A stretch of DNA of 64,000 bases, from NCBI GenBank assembly GCA_963931055.1, contig OZ006987.1, forward strand, positions 1,674,001-1,738,000, in the 5' to 3' direction. Positions 33,838 to 41,719 of the stretch are shown here, in pieces. The notes beneath the pieces are model-generated. The model saw nothing but the letters and a program-made list of their open reading frames with translations. It made no database searches and was not told the origin of the DNA. The stretch is from Coprenecus sp949297365 (GTDB lineage: Bacteria; Bacteroidota; Bacteroidia; Bacteroidales; UBA932). Position 1 is the first letter of the stretch, and each line of letters begins with the position of its first letter. Both the position numbers and the translations under genes were made by a program.

Positions 33838-36153
33838 CTAGATGCTGGTCATGGACTTCTGGAGTTCACGGGCTGACTGGAGGAATTCCTCCACGTTCAT
33901 CTCCTTGAAGAAGAGCAGACCGTGAGTAGTCCTGAGTCTCGGGCTGGAGTTCTGGTAGAAGAAAGGCTTGCCGAGGACTCTCTGGACTTTGGCCAGCTGG
34001 TCTACCCAGATGTTCTTGGCCAGGTCGCTGAACTTTCCGTCCAGCATGTAGCTCGGGAAGTCTGCGTCTACCTGGGAAGCGTAGCAGTTGCAGAAGGCAT
34101 TGTCAAACACGCTCATCGCGTTGAGCGATACAGGAACGATGTGAGTGGCCTCGGAAGGCAGGAACCGGTACCATACATTGCGGTATCCCCAGATCTTGAG
34201 ATTGCTCAGGTCGGCCTCCTTGCCCCATTCGCGGATGGCTTCCGCTATGGCCTGCAGTACCTTGTAGTGGGTGTCCGGACCGCTGCCCTCCGGATCGAAT
34301 GCGATGCTGATTATTGTGGGTTTGATAGTCCGCAGCTCATTCAGTATCGGGACTACGTCACGTTCCTTGTTGGGCTGCTCTGTGAATATGTCGCCGGTGT
34401 AGAACCCGAGTCGGAGATGGTGTACGTCCTCGTTTCTGATACCGAAGAATCCCCAGACCAGCTCCTCCTCGAACTCGCGGATCATGCCCTTGAGCAGCCG
34501 GATGTCGGCGGACATCTTCTGCCCGTCATAACTTTTCCTGGTCTCGTCGATTACATCCTGGATCTTCCGGCGGAGTTCTTCCGGAGTCTTCACTCCGTAG
34601 ATCTCGATGAAGTCCCTTACGAGCCTGTGCGCCCTGCCTCTCTTGCGCTCCTCCGCATTGCCGGAGGCTACGTTGATCAGGAAGTGGTAGATGTCCTTCT
34701 CGCGTTTCTCTTTCCAGCCGTGCTCGAAGAAGTCCGGATACCGGGTCATCTCGATGCGGCCGCCGTCCAGGAACCGGAGCGTCTCTTCAAGCGCATTGAT
34801 GAGAAACTTGTTGGTGACGGCGTTGAAACCCGAGGTCATGACTGAGAAGTGCGACTCGTTGGTCTCGTTTCTGGATACTCTGTGGATGTGCGGCAGCAGA
34901 CCCAGCAGGATGTCGTCGTGGTGCGGGCCGGTATAGTAGAACACCTGGTTGCTCCATGTAGAAGTTCCTCGGGCAATCTTCTTGGTCAGAGAACTGATGA
35001 CGCTGTCCATGGTGTGCTCGTTCAAGTCCGGAATCATGCTGCAGTACTCGTCGGCCCTGAGGTCCTCGAGAGTGATCTTGTCTCCGTACTTGTTGAGTCT
35101 GTTGCAGCAGTCGATGACGGCCCTGTCGGTCTTCTCCTGAGACCAAGGGGAATCAGCATAGTAATGGTATACGGATTCGTGCAGCATGGATGCCGCTCCG
35201 GTAGTCAGGTAGAATCTGGCGTTGGGCAGTTTGGACAGCACTGATGCGGGGTAGAGGTTGCAAGGTGTCTTTTCGAGCGCGTCGGCTACAACGGGGGCCT
35301 TGGCCTCTCCGGCTGCGAAGATAATCGCTACTGCGTCCGGGTTGTGGGTGATGGTCTCCAGACCGATGGTTATCACCGGTTTGATCCGGGATATCTCGAT
35401 GCCGCCGAGATCGCTGGCAGCGGCGGCCTGTGTCTCGTAATTGGTGTGGGTGAGGCGGGTGGTGGAATTGGGATCGCTGCCCCGGACATTGAAGGCGATG
35501 TGTCCGTCGGGACCGATGCCTCCCAGGAAGAAACCGATGCCTCCAAGGTCCCGTACTTTCTGGTCGTACTCCGAGCACCAGTTGTCGATCATGAAGATAG
35601 ACCGCTGGCGGAGCTTCTCGGCAGCCGATTTCGCATCACGGTATCGCAGGCTCAGGTCGATGACCCCGTCGGGGAACACGTCCCTGAAGTTCATGCCGTC
35701 GGCCAGGGGTATCCCGTCGCAGTTGATGAACAGACCTTTGGATGCGTCCAGACCGAAGTCCTCGACGTAATATTTCTGAACGTAGTTGTAGAAACTGTTG
35801 TGCTGCTTCGGGTCGATGGGATAGAACTCGTCTATCTGGACGAAATGCAGTCCGCGCAGATCGGGTTTGCGTGTTACGGTAAGTCCGCTTTCGGCGCGCG
35901 ATGCGGCACCTTCCTTCGTGTCCCATTCGGTCAGTATCTTCTTGACCCATGCGATGAAGTATTCCGGAGTCTTGCCGGTGGGCAGGCTGATGACTCCGTC
36001 CGGATGCTCCGCCGCCCATTCCAGGAAGCGGAATGCAGTAAGTTTACCAAGTTTAGGAAAGTTCTCTACAGTGATATAGGGAACGTTGGAGTGGAATCTG
36101 TGTTTCACTGAGCCCAAATAGGCCTTTTCGACACTTGTAAAATCGGTACACAT
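33838..36153 (-). CDS. NagB-like / PIG-L-like fusion protein
   Basis: A 771-residue two-domain protein. Residues about 1-370 resemble glucosamine-6-phosphate deaminase: SLPTGKTPEYF, VQIDEFYPIDPKQHNSFY, GGIGPDGHIAFNVRGSDP and the helix after ITIGLETI. Residues about 400-771 resemble PIG-L/LmbE deacetylases, with the metal motif TGPHHDDILLG and IHRVSRNETNESHF. A fused deacetylase and deaminase would process N-acetylamino sugars in two steps, but the deaminase motifs are diverged. Bacteroides species carry a homologue annotated as deaminase-like; substrates are unknown. It has its own promoter at 36176-36206. Confidence 0.85.
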   Translation of the reverse strand: MCTDFTSVEKAYLGSVKHRFHSNVPYITVENFPKLGKLTAFRFLEWAAEHPDGVISLPTGKTPEYFIAWVKKILTEWDTKEGAASRAESGLTVTRKPDLRGLHFVQIDEFYPIDPKQHNSFYNYVQKYYVEDFGLDASKGLFINCDGIPLADGMNFRDVFPDGVIDLSLRYRDAKSAAEKLRQRSIFMIDNWCSEYDQKVRDLGGIGFFLGGIGPDGHIAFNVRGSDPNSTTRLTHTNYETQAAAASDLGGIEISRIKPVITIGLETITHNPDAVAIIFAAGEAKAPVVADALEKTPCNLYPASVLSKLPNARFYLTTGAASMLHESVYHYYADSPWSQEKTDRAVIDCCNRLNKYGDKITLEDLRADEYCSMIPDLNEHTMDSVISSLTKKIARGTSTWSNQVFYYTGPHHDDILLGLLPHIHRVSRNETNESHFSVMTSGFNAVTNKFLINALEETLRFLDGGRIEMTRYPDFFEHGWKEKREKDIYHFLINVASGNAEERKRGRAHRLVRDFIEIYGVKTPEELRRKIQDVIDETRKSYDGQKMSADIRLLKGMIREFEEELVWGFFGIRNEDVHHLRLGFYTGDIFTEQPNKERDVVPILNELRTIKPTIISIAFDPEGSGPDTHYKVLQAIAEAIREWGKEADLSNLKIWGYRNVWYRFLPSEATHIVPVSLNAMSVFDNAFCNCYASQVDADFPSYMLDGKFSDLAKNIWVDQLAKVQRVLGKPFFYQNSSPRLRTTHGLLFFKEMNVEEFLQSARELQKSMTSI

Positions 36154-36175
36154 ATTTATGTTATTAATGCGGGTA

Positions 36176-36206
36176 CAAAATTAAGAAAGTGTTTCGAGAT
36201 TTTCAA
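36176..36206 (-). promoter_or_regulatory. Promoter of the NagB/PIG-L fusion gene
   Basis: The minus strand shows TTG at 36206-36204 and TAATTTTG at 36183-36176, 20 bases apart. The start codon is about 23 bases further, so the leader is short. Confidence 0.65.
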
Positions 36207-36331
36207 TAGAAATCTTATATGGATGCCATAGGTGCAGTCGTGTCCAAAATATGTTTTCTGAAAATGTTCATAATTTCGCAACGTTCTGATGTCCCGTTTA
36301 TTGACCTTCAAATTCTCCGGTCAAAAATGTG

Positions 36332-36393
36332 TGAAAAATTTTCAATAAAAATGTCAAAAAAGTTTGGTGTTACAGGAATTTGTAATATCTTTG
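36332..36393 (+). promoter_or_regulatory. Strong promoter of the rplP-rplQ ribosomal protein cluster with upstream dyad
   Basis: A dyad TGAAAA-A-TTTTCA (36332-36344), an A-tract, TTTGG from 36363 and TATCTTTG at 36386-36393, then CAGCCCCGTTT. The order, the 23-base distance from TTTG to TA start points and even the initial transcribed bases match the 16S promoter. The remainder of 36154-36461 shows no convincing gene; a 79-codon frame there spans the promoter and is rejected. Confidence 0.8.
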
Positions 36394-36461
36394 CAGCCCC
36401 GTTTAATGGGAGAATTGTATTTATTTGTTTGAAAATAATAGACTTACAAAAAGTATAGACA

Positions 36462-36884
36462 ATGTTACAACCAAAGAAAACCAAGTTCAGAAGGCAGCAG
36501 AAGGGCCGTATGAAAGGTAATGCTCACCGTGGTACGGAGCTTTCTTTCGGATCTTTCGGCATCAAGACCCTTGAGTCCGCATGGCTCACAGGTCAGCAGA
36601 TAGAGGCTGCCCGTCAGGCTGTAGTGCGTTACATGAAACGTGAAGGTAAGATTTGGATTCGCGTTTTCCCTGACAAACCTTACACAAAGAAACCTGCTGA
36701 GGTACGTATGGGTAAAGGTAAAGGTAATCCCGAGGGATTCGTTGCCCCCATCACTCCGGGCCGTATGCTCATAGAGGCCGAGGGTGTGCCTTTGGAGGTT
36801 GCCAAGGAGGCTCTCCGTCTGGGCGCACAGAAGCTGCCTGTTACTACCAAGTTCGTGGTACGTAGAGATTATGTAGAACAGTAA
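36462..36884 (+). CDS. rplP: 50S ribosomal protein L16
   Basis: A 140-residue L16 of full length, with RMKGNAHRGTELSFGSFG near the start, WIRVFPDKPYTKKPAEVRMG in the middle and GRMLIEAEGVP later. L16 helps place the aminoacyl end of tRNA at the peptidyl transferase centre. In most bacteria rpsC precedes it; here a promoter and an unrelated minus-strand gene do, so this is the first gene of the cluster. Confidence 0.98.
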   Translation: MLQPKKTKFRRQQKGRMKGNAHRGTELSFGSFGIKTLESAWLTGQQIEAARQAVVRYMKREGKIWIRVFPDKPYTKKPAEVRMGKGKGNPEGFVAPITPGRMLIEAEGVPLEVAKEALRLGAQKLPVTTKFVVRRDYVEQ

Positions 36885-36901
36885 TAAATGGAGGAGAAGA
36901 T

Positions 36902-37108
36902 ATGAAACCCAAGGAAATCAGAGAAATGTCAATCAAGGACCTGCGCGAGCGCATTGAGACCGAGAAGGCCAATCTCGCACAGATGAAACTCAACCATGCC
37001 GTCTCCCCCATCGAGGATACATCAAAGATCAGAAAGGCCGGAAAGGATATCGCACGTATGCTTACCATCCTGACTGAAAAGGAAAACCAGGCTAAATCAG
37101 AAGAGTAA
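36902..37108 (+). CDS. rpmC: 50S ribosomal protein L29
   Basis: A 68-residue helical hairpin protein with the L29 pattern KEIREMSIKDLRERIETEKANL and KAGKDIARMLTIL. It sits near the polypeptide exit tunnel and contacts SRP and trigger factor. It follows rplP by 17 bases and precedes rpsQ by 5. Confidence 0.96.
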   Translation: MKPKEIREMSIKDLRERIETEKANLAQMKLNHAVSPIEDTSKIRKAGKDIARMLTILTEKENQAKSEE

Positions 37109-37113
37109 TTCGT

Positions 37114-37368
37114 ATGGAAAGAAATTTACGTAAGGAAAGAATCGGTGTGGTGGTGAGCAACAAGATGGACAAGTCGATCGTCGTTGCTGTAAGAGTAAAG
37201 GAAAAACACCCTGTTTACGGCAAGTTCGTGAACAAGACCACCAAGTTCGTCGCTCACGATGAGAAGAACCAGTGCGACGAGGGCGATACGGTCCGCATCA
37301 TGGAGACCCGTCCCCTGAGTAAGACCAAACGCTGGAGATTAGTAGAAATAGTAGAAAAAGTGAAGTAA
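37114..37368 (+). CDS. rpsQ: 30S ribosomal protein S17
   Basis: An 84-residue OB-fold protein with RKERIGVVVSNKMDKSIVV and the S17 signature GDTVRIMETRPLSKTKRW. It binds 16S rRNA early in 30S assembly. rplN starts one base after its stop codon. Confidence 0.98.
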   Translation: MERNLRKERIGVVVSNKMDKSIVVAVRVKEKHPVYGKFVNKTTKFVAHDEKNQCDEGDTVRIMETRPLSKTKRWRLVEIVEKVK

Positions 37369-37369
37369 A

Positions 37370-37735
37370 ATGATACAACAGGAATCACGTTTAATGGTAG
37401 CTGACAACAGCGGTGCTAAAGAGGTGCTCTGTATCCGTGTTCTCGGAGGTACCCGCCGCCGTTATGCCAGCGTCGGCGACAAGATCGTAGTCGCTGTCAA
37501 GAGCGCAATCCCCGGCGGTGACGCCAAGAAGGGATCGGTCTCAAAGGCCGTTGTAGTGCGCACCAAGAAAGAGATCCGTCGTCCGGACGGCTCATATATC
37601 CGTTTCGATGACAATGCCTGCGTGCTTTTGAACAATCAGGGTGAGGTCCGCGGCACACGTATCTTCGGCCCTGTTGCCCGCGAGCTCCGCGACAACTACA
37701 TGAAGATTGTCTCTCTTGCACCCGAAGTACTATAA
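37370..37735 (+). CDS. rplN: 50S ribosomal protein L14
   Basis: A 121-residue protein starting MIQQESRLMVADNSGAKEV with the L14 signature around TKKEIRRPDGSYIRFDDNA and ending RDNYMKIVSLAPEVL. It lies at the subunit interface of the 50S. Normal length; tightly linked to rpsQ and rplX. Confidence 0.99.
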   Translation: MIQQESRLMVADNSGAKEVLCIRVLGGTRRRYASVGDKIVVAVKSAIPGGDAKKGSVSKAVVVRTKKEIRRPDGSYIRFDDNACVLLNNQGEVRGTRIFGPVARELRDNYMKIVSLAPEVL

Positions 37736-37753
37736 TATATAGGAGGTACAGAC

Positions 37754-38077
37754 ATGAACAGGAAATTACATATCAAGAAAGGCGATATGGTCTATGTGAA
37801 CGCCGGCAATGACAAGGGCAAGACCGGAAAGGTTCTCGAGATCATCACCAAGAAGGACCGCGCCATCGTGGAGGGTGTCAACATGGTGAGCAAGCACACC
37901 AAGCCCAATGCAAAGCATCCTCAGGGCGGTATTATCAAACAGGAAGCAGGAATCCATATTTCCAACCTTCAGGTAGTGGATCCCGCCAAGGGAGGCCCCA
38001 CCAGGATCGGCCGCCGTATGGGCGAGAACGGGAAATTGGTCCGTTATGCTAAAAAATCAGGAGAGGAGATCAAGTAA
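37754..38077 (+). CDS. rplX: 50S ribosomal protein L24
   Basis: A 107-residue KOW-domain protein with KGDMVYVNAGNDKGKTGKVL and the sequence VSKHTKPNAKHPQGGI. It starts 23S folding. Its stop overlaps the rplE start by one base (TAATG). Confidence 0.98.
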   Translation: MNRKLHIKKGDMVYVNAGNDKGKTGKVLEIITKKDRAIVEGVNMVSKHTKPNAKHPQGGIIKQEAGIHISNLQVVDPAKGGPTRIGRRMGENGKLVRYAKKSGEEIK

Positions 38078-38679
38078 TGGCAAAGAAAAAAGTAGAAGAG
38101 ACCAAGCAGGAGCAGGTAAGCTTGGCAGGATACGTTCCCAATCTTCAGAAGAAATACAAAGAGGAGATAGTGGCCAGGCTCCAGAAGGAGTTCGGCTTCG
38201 CTACTGTAATGCAGGTGCCCAAGCTCGTCAAGATAACCCTCAACCAGGGTATCGGTGACGCTACAGGTGACAAGAAGCTCGTAGAGGTCGCTCAGCAGGA
38301 GCTCACCGCCATCGCAGGACAGAAGGCCGTGACCACATATTCAAGGAAGGATATCTCCAACTTCAAGCTCCGTCGCGGACAGGCTATCGGAGTGAAGGTT
38401 ACTCTCCGTGGCGCACGTATGTACGAGTTCCTTGAGAGGCTCATCGCCGTGTCACTTCCCCGTATCCGTGACTTCAACGGTATCAACGAGAAGTTTGACG
38501 GCCGCGGCAACTATACTCTCGGTATCAAGGAGCAGATCATCTTCCCCGAGATCGACATCGACAAGATCACCAAGATCTTCGGACTTGAGATAACCTTTGT
38601 CACATCCACAGAGAAGGATGAGGAGGCTTATGCTCTTCTCCGTGAGTTCGGACTGCCTTTTAAGAACAAAAAATCGTAA
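38077..38679 (+). CDS. rplE: 50S ribosomal protein L5
   Basis: A 200-residue L5 with MQVPKLVKITLNQGIGDA, RRGQAIGVKVTLRGARMYEF and the DFNGINEKFDGRGNY region. It carries 5S rRNA in the central protuberance. A lysine-rich N-terminal extension of about 17 residues precedes the conserved start, which accounts for its length above the usual 180. Confidence 0.98.
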   Translation: MAKKKVEETKQEQVSLAGYVPNLQKKYKEEIVARLQKEFGFATVMQVPKLVKITLNQGIGDATGDKKLVEVAQQELTAIAGQKAVTTYSRKDISNFKLRRGQAIGVKVTLRGARMYEFLERLIAVSLPRIRDFNGINEKFDGRGNYTLGIKEQIIFPEIDIDKITKIFGLEITFVTSTEKDEEAYALLREFGLPFKNKKS

Positions 38680-38688
38680 ATAGAAGAT

Positions 38689-38958
38689 ATGGCAAAAGAA
38701 TCAATGAAAGCCCGCGAGGTCAAAAGGGCTAAGCTGTGCGCGAAATACGCAGAGAAACGTAAAGCATTAAAGGAAGCCGGCGACTGGGCCGCTCTCGACA
38801 GACTCCCCAAGAATTCGAGCCCCTGCCGTCAGCACAACCGCTGCTCCATTACAGGACGTCCCAAGGGATATATGCGTGTTTTCGGCATCAGCCGTATTCA
38901 GTTCAGGGAGATGGCCAGCAAGGGCTTGATCCCCGGAGTCCGCAAAGCCTCCTGGTAA
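38689..38958 (+). CDS. rpsN: 30S ribosomal protein S14
   Basis: An 89-residue S14 with PCRQHNRCSITGRPKGYMR and the C-terminal signature GLIPGVRKASW. It lacks the paired CxxC zinc motifs, so it is the zinc-free form in its short version. The gene ends in the long inverted repeat at 38956-39078, which separates it from rpsH by 209 bases. Confidence 0.97.
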   Translation: MAKESMKAREVKRAKLCAKYAEKRKALKEAGDWAALDRLPKNSSPCRQHNRCSITGRPKGYMRVFGISRIQFREMASKGLIPGVRKASW

Positions 38959-39078
38959 AATGCTTTCTTCAAGCCGTTTTCTGCGTTTCGCTCCTTTGGC
39001 GGCATCCTCATTTACTGGAGTAAACTCCGGTGCCTCCTCAGTCGCAGGCCTTGAAAACGACTCAAATAAAGCATTTTA
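38956..39078 (+). repeat. Long interrupted inverted repeat between rpsN and rpsH
   Basis: Outer arms TAAAATGCTTT (38956-38966, including the rpsN stop) and AAAGCATTTTA (39068-39078) match perfectly. Inside, CGTTTTC (38975-38981) pairs with GAAAACG (39053-39059), TGCG with CGCA, and the centre holds GGAGTAAACTCC. The whole could fold into one long RNA hairpin inside an otherwise tight ribosomal operon. It may be an attenuator, a processing site or an inserted repeat. Nothing else is visible up to rpsH at 39168, and no confident promoter. Confidence 0.65.
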
Positions 39079-39167
39079 TAAAATAGAAACAAACATAATT
39101 TATTAGTTTATAAACCATTGGATATCGGGCGCTGAAAGGCGTCGAACCACTAAAACAAAACAAACAA

Positions 39168-39563
39168 ATGACTGATCCAATAGCAGATTACCTGACGAGA
39201 GTCAGGAACGCATATCTCGCAAAGCACAAGATCGTCGAGATCCCTGCATCAAAGATGAAGATGGAGATTACCCGTATTCTCCACGAGAAAGGTTACATCC
39301 TCAGCTACAAGCTGGTGGAAGGCACTCCCTACAACACCATCAAGATAGCCCTCAAGTATCATCCTGAGACCAAGCAGGCAGCTGTCAAGAAGATCATGAG
39401 AGTGTCTACCCCCGGTCTGAGACGCTATGTAGGAGTCGAGGACATGCCCCGCGTGCTCAACGGCATGGGTATCGCCATCCTCTCCACATCCAAGGGTGTC
39501 ATCACCGACAAGGAGGCCAAGGACATGAATGTCGGCGGCGAGGTCCTCTGTTATGTTTATTAA
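39168..39563 (+). CDS. rpsH: 30S ribosomal protein S8
   Basis: A 131-residue S8 beginning MTDPIADYLTRVRNAYLA and ending with the signature around GIAILSTSKGVITDKEA and GGEVLCYVY. It binds helix 21 of 16S rRNA and in E. coli represses the spc operon. It restarts the cluster after the long hairpin. Confidence 0.98.
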   Translation: MTDPIADYLTRVRNAYLAKHKIVEIPASKMKMEITRILHEKGYILSYKLVEGTPYNTIKIALKYHPETKQAAVKKIMRVSTPGLRRYVGVEDMPRVLNGMGIAILSTSKGVITDKEAKDMNVGGEVLCYVY

Positions 39564-39582
39564 TATTTAAAACGAAGTAATA

Positions 39583-40143
39583 ATGTCAAGAATTGGAAAA
39601 TTGCCTGTACACCTGCCGCAGGGCGTTACCGCAACAGTGGGCGCCGACAATGTGGTAATGGTTAAAGGACCGCTCGGACAACTGAGTCAGAAAGTTGATC
39701 CTGACATCAAAGTATCCGTTGAAGGGAATATTATTACGGTCAGCCGTCCTACGGACCAGCCCCGTCACCGTTCCCTGCACGGACTCTACCGCGCACTCAT
39801 TCACAATATGGTGACTGGAGTATCCACCGGCTTCACCATCAAGCAGGAGCTTATCGGTGTGGGTTACCGCGTGGAGGTCAAGGGACAGATCCTTGAGCTC
39901 GCCCTCGGATATTCACACGATATACACTTCATGCTTCCCTCGGAGATCAAGGCCGAGGCAGAGCCTGTGAAGAAGGGACAGAACCCTGTTCTTGTTCTCA
40001 AGAGCTGCGACAAACAGCTGCTCGGCCAGGTAGCCGCCAAGATCCGCTCTATGCGTGCTCCCGAGCCGTATAAGGGTAAAGGTATTAAGTTTGTTGGCGA
40101 ACAGCTTCGCCGCAAGGCCGGTAAGTCAGCCGGAGCTAAATAA
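39583..40143 (+). CDS. rplF: 50S ribosomal protein L6
   Basis: A 186-residue two-domain L6 with SRIGKLPVHLPQGVT at the start and the signature RAPEPYKGKGIKFVGEQLRR near the end. It sits beside the factor-binding region of the 50S. Normal order between rpsH and rplR. Confidence 0.98.
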   Translation: MSRIGKLPVHLPQGVTATVGADNVVMVKGPLGQLSQKVDPDIKVSVEGNIITVSRPTDQPRHRSLHGLYRALIHNMVTGVSTGFTIKQELIGVGYRVEVKGQILELALGYSHDIHFMLPSEIKAEAEPVKKGQNPVLVLKSCDKQLLGQVAAKIRSMRAPEPYKGKGIKFVGEQLRRKAGKSAGAK

Positions 40144-40158
40144 TAGGAGGATAAGAAT

Positions 40159-40521
40159 ATGGCAATGACTAAGATAGAAAGAAGACAGAGAATACGCTAC
40201 CGTATCCGCAAGGTCGTCAACGGTACTCCCGAGAGACCCAGGATGTCCGTATTCAGAAGCAACAAGCAGATATATGTTCAGGTTATCGATGACACCAAGG
40301 GCGTGACCCTGGTATCGGCCGGCTCTACTGACAAGTCTCTCGCAGAGGCAACCAAGGGCAAGACCGCCACTGAGGTTGCGGCTATGGTCGGAAAGCTCAT
40401 CGCTGAACGTGCGACAGAGAAAGGTATCTCCACCGTCGCTTTCGACCGCGGAGGATATCTCTATCACGGAAGAGTTAAAAGTTTGGCAGACGCAGCCCGC
40501 GAGGGCGGTCTTAAATTCTAA
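40159..40521 (+). CDS. rplR: 50S ribosomal protein L18
   Basis: A 120-residue L18 with RIRKVVNGTPERPRMSVFRS and the end VAFDRGGYLYHGRVKSLADA. It joins L5 and 5S rRNA in the central protuberance. It is 15 bases after rplF and 6 before rpsE. Confidence 0.98.
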   Translation: MAMTKIERRQRIRYRIRKVVNGTPERPRMSVFRSNKQIYVQVIDDTKGVTLVSAGSTDKSLAEATKGKTATEVAAMVGKLIAERATEKGISTVAFDRGGYLYHGRVKSLADAAREGGLKF

Positions 40522-40527
40522 GAGACT

Positions 40528-41046
40528 ATGGCAGAAATCAATGTAAAGAAAGTGAAAACCACCGATCTGGAGCTTAAGGACAGATTGGTAGCAGTACAGA
40601 GGGTTACCAAGGTAACCAAGGGCGGCCGCCACTTCAGCTTCGCTGCTATCGTAGTAGTAGGCGATGAGAAGGGTGTCGTAGGTTATGGTCTCGGAAAGGC
40701 CAACGAAGTCACCACCGCTATATCCAAGGGTATAGAGGACGCCAAGAAGAATCTCGTCAAGGTGCCTCTGAACAAGAGGACCATTCCTCACGAGCAGGAG
40801 GCCAAGTTCGGCGGAGCAAGGGTATTCATGAAGCCTGCCGCTCCCGGTACCGGAGTGAAGGCCGGAGGTGCGATGCGCGCCGTGTTCGAGTCTGTAGGTG
40901 TTCAGGACGTGCTGGCTAAGTCCAAGGGCTCGTCCAACCCCCACAACCTCGTCAAGGCTACTATCGCTGCCCTCGTTGAGCTCCGTGACGCCTACACCGT
41001 AGCCGGTGTGCGCGGTATTCCCATGCAAAGAGTATTTAAAGGATAA
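40528..41046 (+). CDS. rpsE: 30S ribosomal protein S5
   Basis: A 172-residue S5 with the double-stranded RNA-binding fold signature RVTKVTKGGRHFSFAAIVVV and GYGLGKANEVTTAI. It acts in decoding fidelity and mRNA unwinding. Standard position between rplR and rpmD. Confidence 0.98.
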   Translation: MAEINVKKVKTTDLELKDRLVAVQRVTKVTKGGRHFSFAAIVVVGDEKGVVGYGLGKANEVTTAISKGIEDAKKNLVKVPLNKRTIPHEQEAKFGGARVFMKPAAPGTGVKAGGAMRAVFESVGVQDVLAKSKGSSNPHNLVKATIAALVELRDAYTVAGVRGIPMQRVFKG

Positions 41047-41058
41047 GGAGGACGCACG

Positions 41059-41241
41059 ATGGCAAAAGTTAAAGTTACTCAGATTAAGAGCAAGAACGGT
41101 TCAACCCAGAGGCAGAGAGCCAATCTCGCATCCCTCGGACTGCGCCGTATGCACCAGTCAGTGGAGATAGAACTTACCCCTGTGACCAACGGTATGATCC
41201 AGAAGGTTCTACATCTTGTAAAAGTTGAGGAAATAAACTAA
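41059..41241 (+). CDS. rpmD: 50S ribosomal protein L30
   Basis: A 60-residue L30 with KVTQIKSKNGSTQRQRANL and GLRRMHQSVEIELTP. The usual single-domain form. It is not universal in bacteria; here it is in its classic place before rplO. Confidence 0.97.
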   Translation: MAKVKVTQIKSKNGSTQRQRANLASLGLRRMHQSVEIELTPVTNGMIQKVLHLVKVEEIN

Positions 41242-41257
41242 ATCAAGCTAAAAAGAG

Positions 41258-41704
41258 ATGAAACTACATAATTTAAAACCAGCAGAAGGTTCCACCAAGA
41301 GAGTAAAGCGGGTCGGAAGAGGTGAGGGCTCCGGACACGGCGGACAGTCAACCCGCGGTATGAACGGTGCCAAGTCCCGTTCCGGTTACCGTCACAAGAT
41401 CGGATTCGAGGGCGGTCAGATGCCTATCCAGAGACGTCTGCCCAAGTTCGGTTTCAAGAACCCCACCAGAGTGGAGTATAAGGCAGTGAACCTTTCGATG
41501 CTTCAGTCTCTCAGTGAGAAGAGGAACATTACCGTTATAGATTTCGATACACTCGTATCGGCCGGTCTTGTATCCAAGAACGACAAGGTGAAGATTCTTG
41601 GCAACGGCGAGCTCAAGGCTAAGCTCGAGGTTACCGCAGACGCTTTCTCCAAGTCTGCCAAGGAGAAGATCGAGGCTCTCGAAGGAAAGGCCATAGTACT
41701 TTAA
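41258..41704 (+). CDS. rplO: 50S ribosomal protein L15
   Basis: A 148-residue L15 with the glycine-rich start VGRGEGSGHGGQSTRGMNGA and the region FEGGQMPIQRRLPKFGF. It is a late assembly protein of the 50S. secY follows after 15 bases, the classic spc arrangement. Confidence 0.98.
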   Translation: MKLHNLKPAEGSTKRVKRVGRGEGSGHGGQSTRGMNGAKSRSGYRHKIGFEGGQMPIQRRLPKFGFKNPTRVEYKAVNLSMLQSLSEKRNITVIDFDTLVSAGLVSKNDKVKILGNGELKAKLEVTADAFSKSAKEKIEALEGKAIVL

Positions 41705-41719
41705 AAACAATAGCGGCCG

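Noticed and set aside
36219..36458. 79-codon frame before rplP
   Set aside because: It spans the dyad, -33 and -7 boxes of the rplP promoter, and its sequence resembles no protein family.
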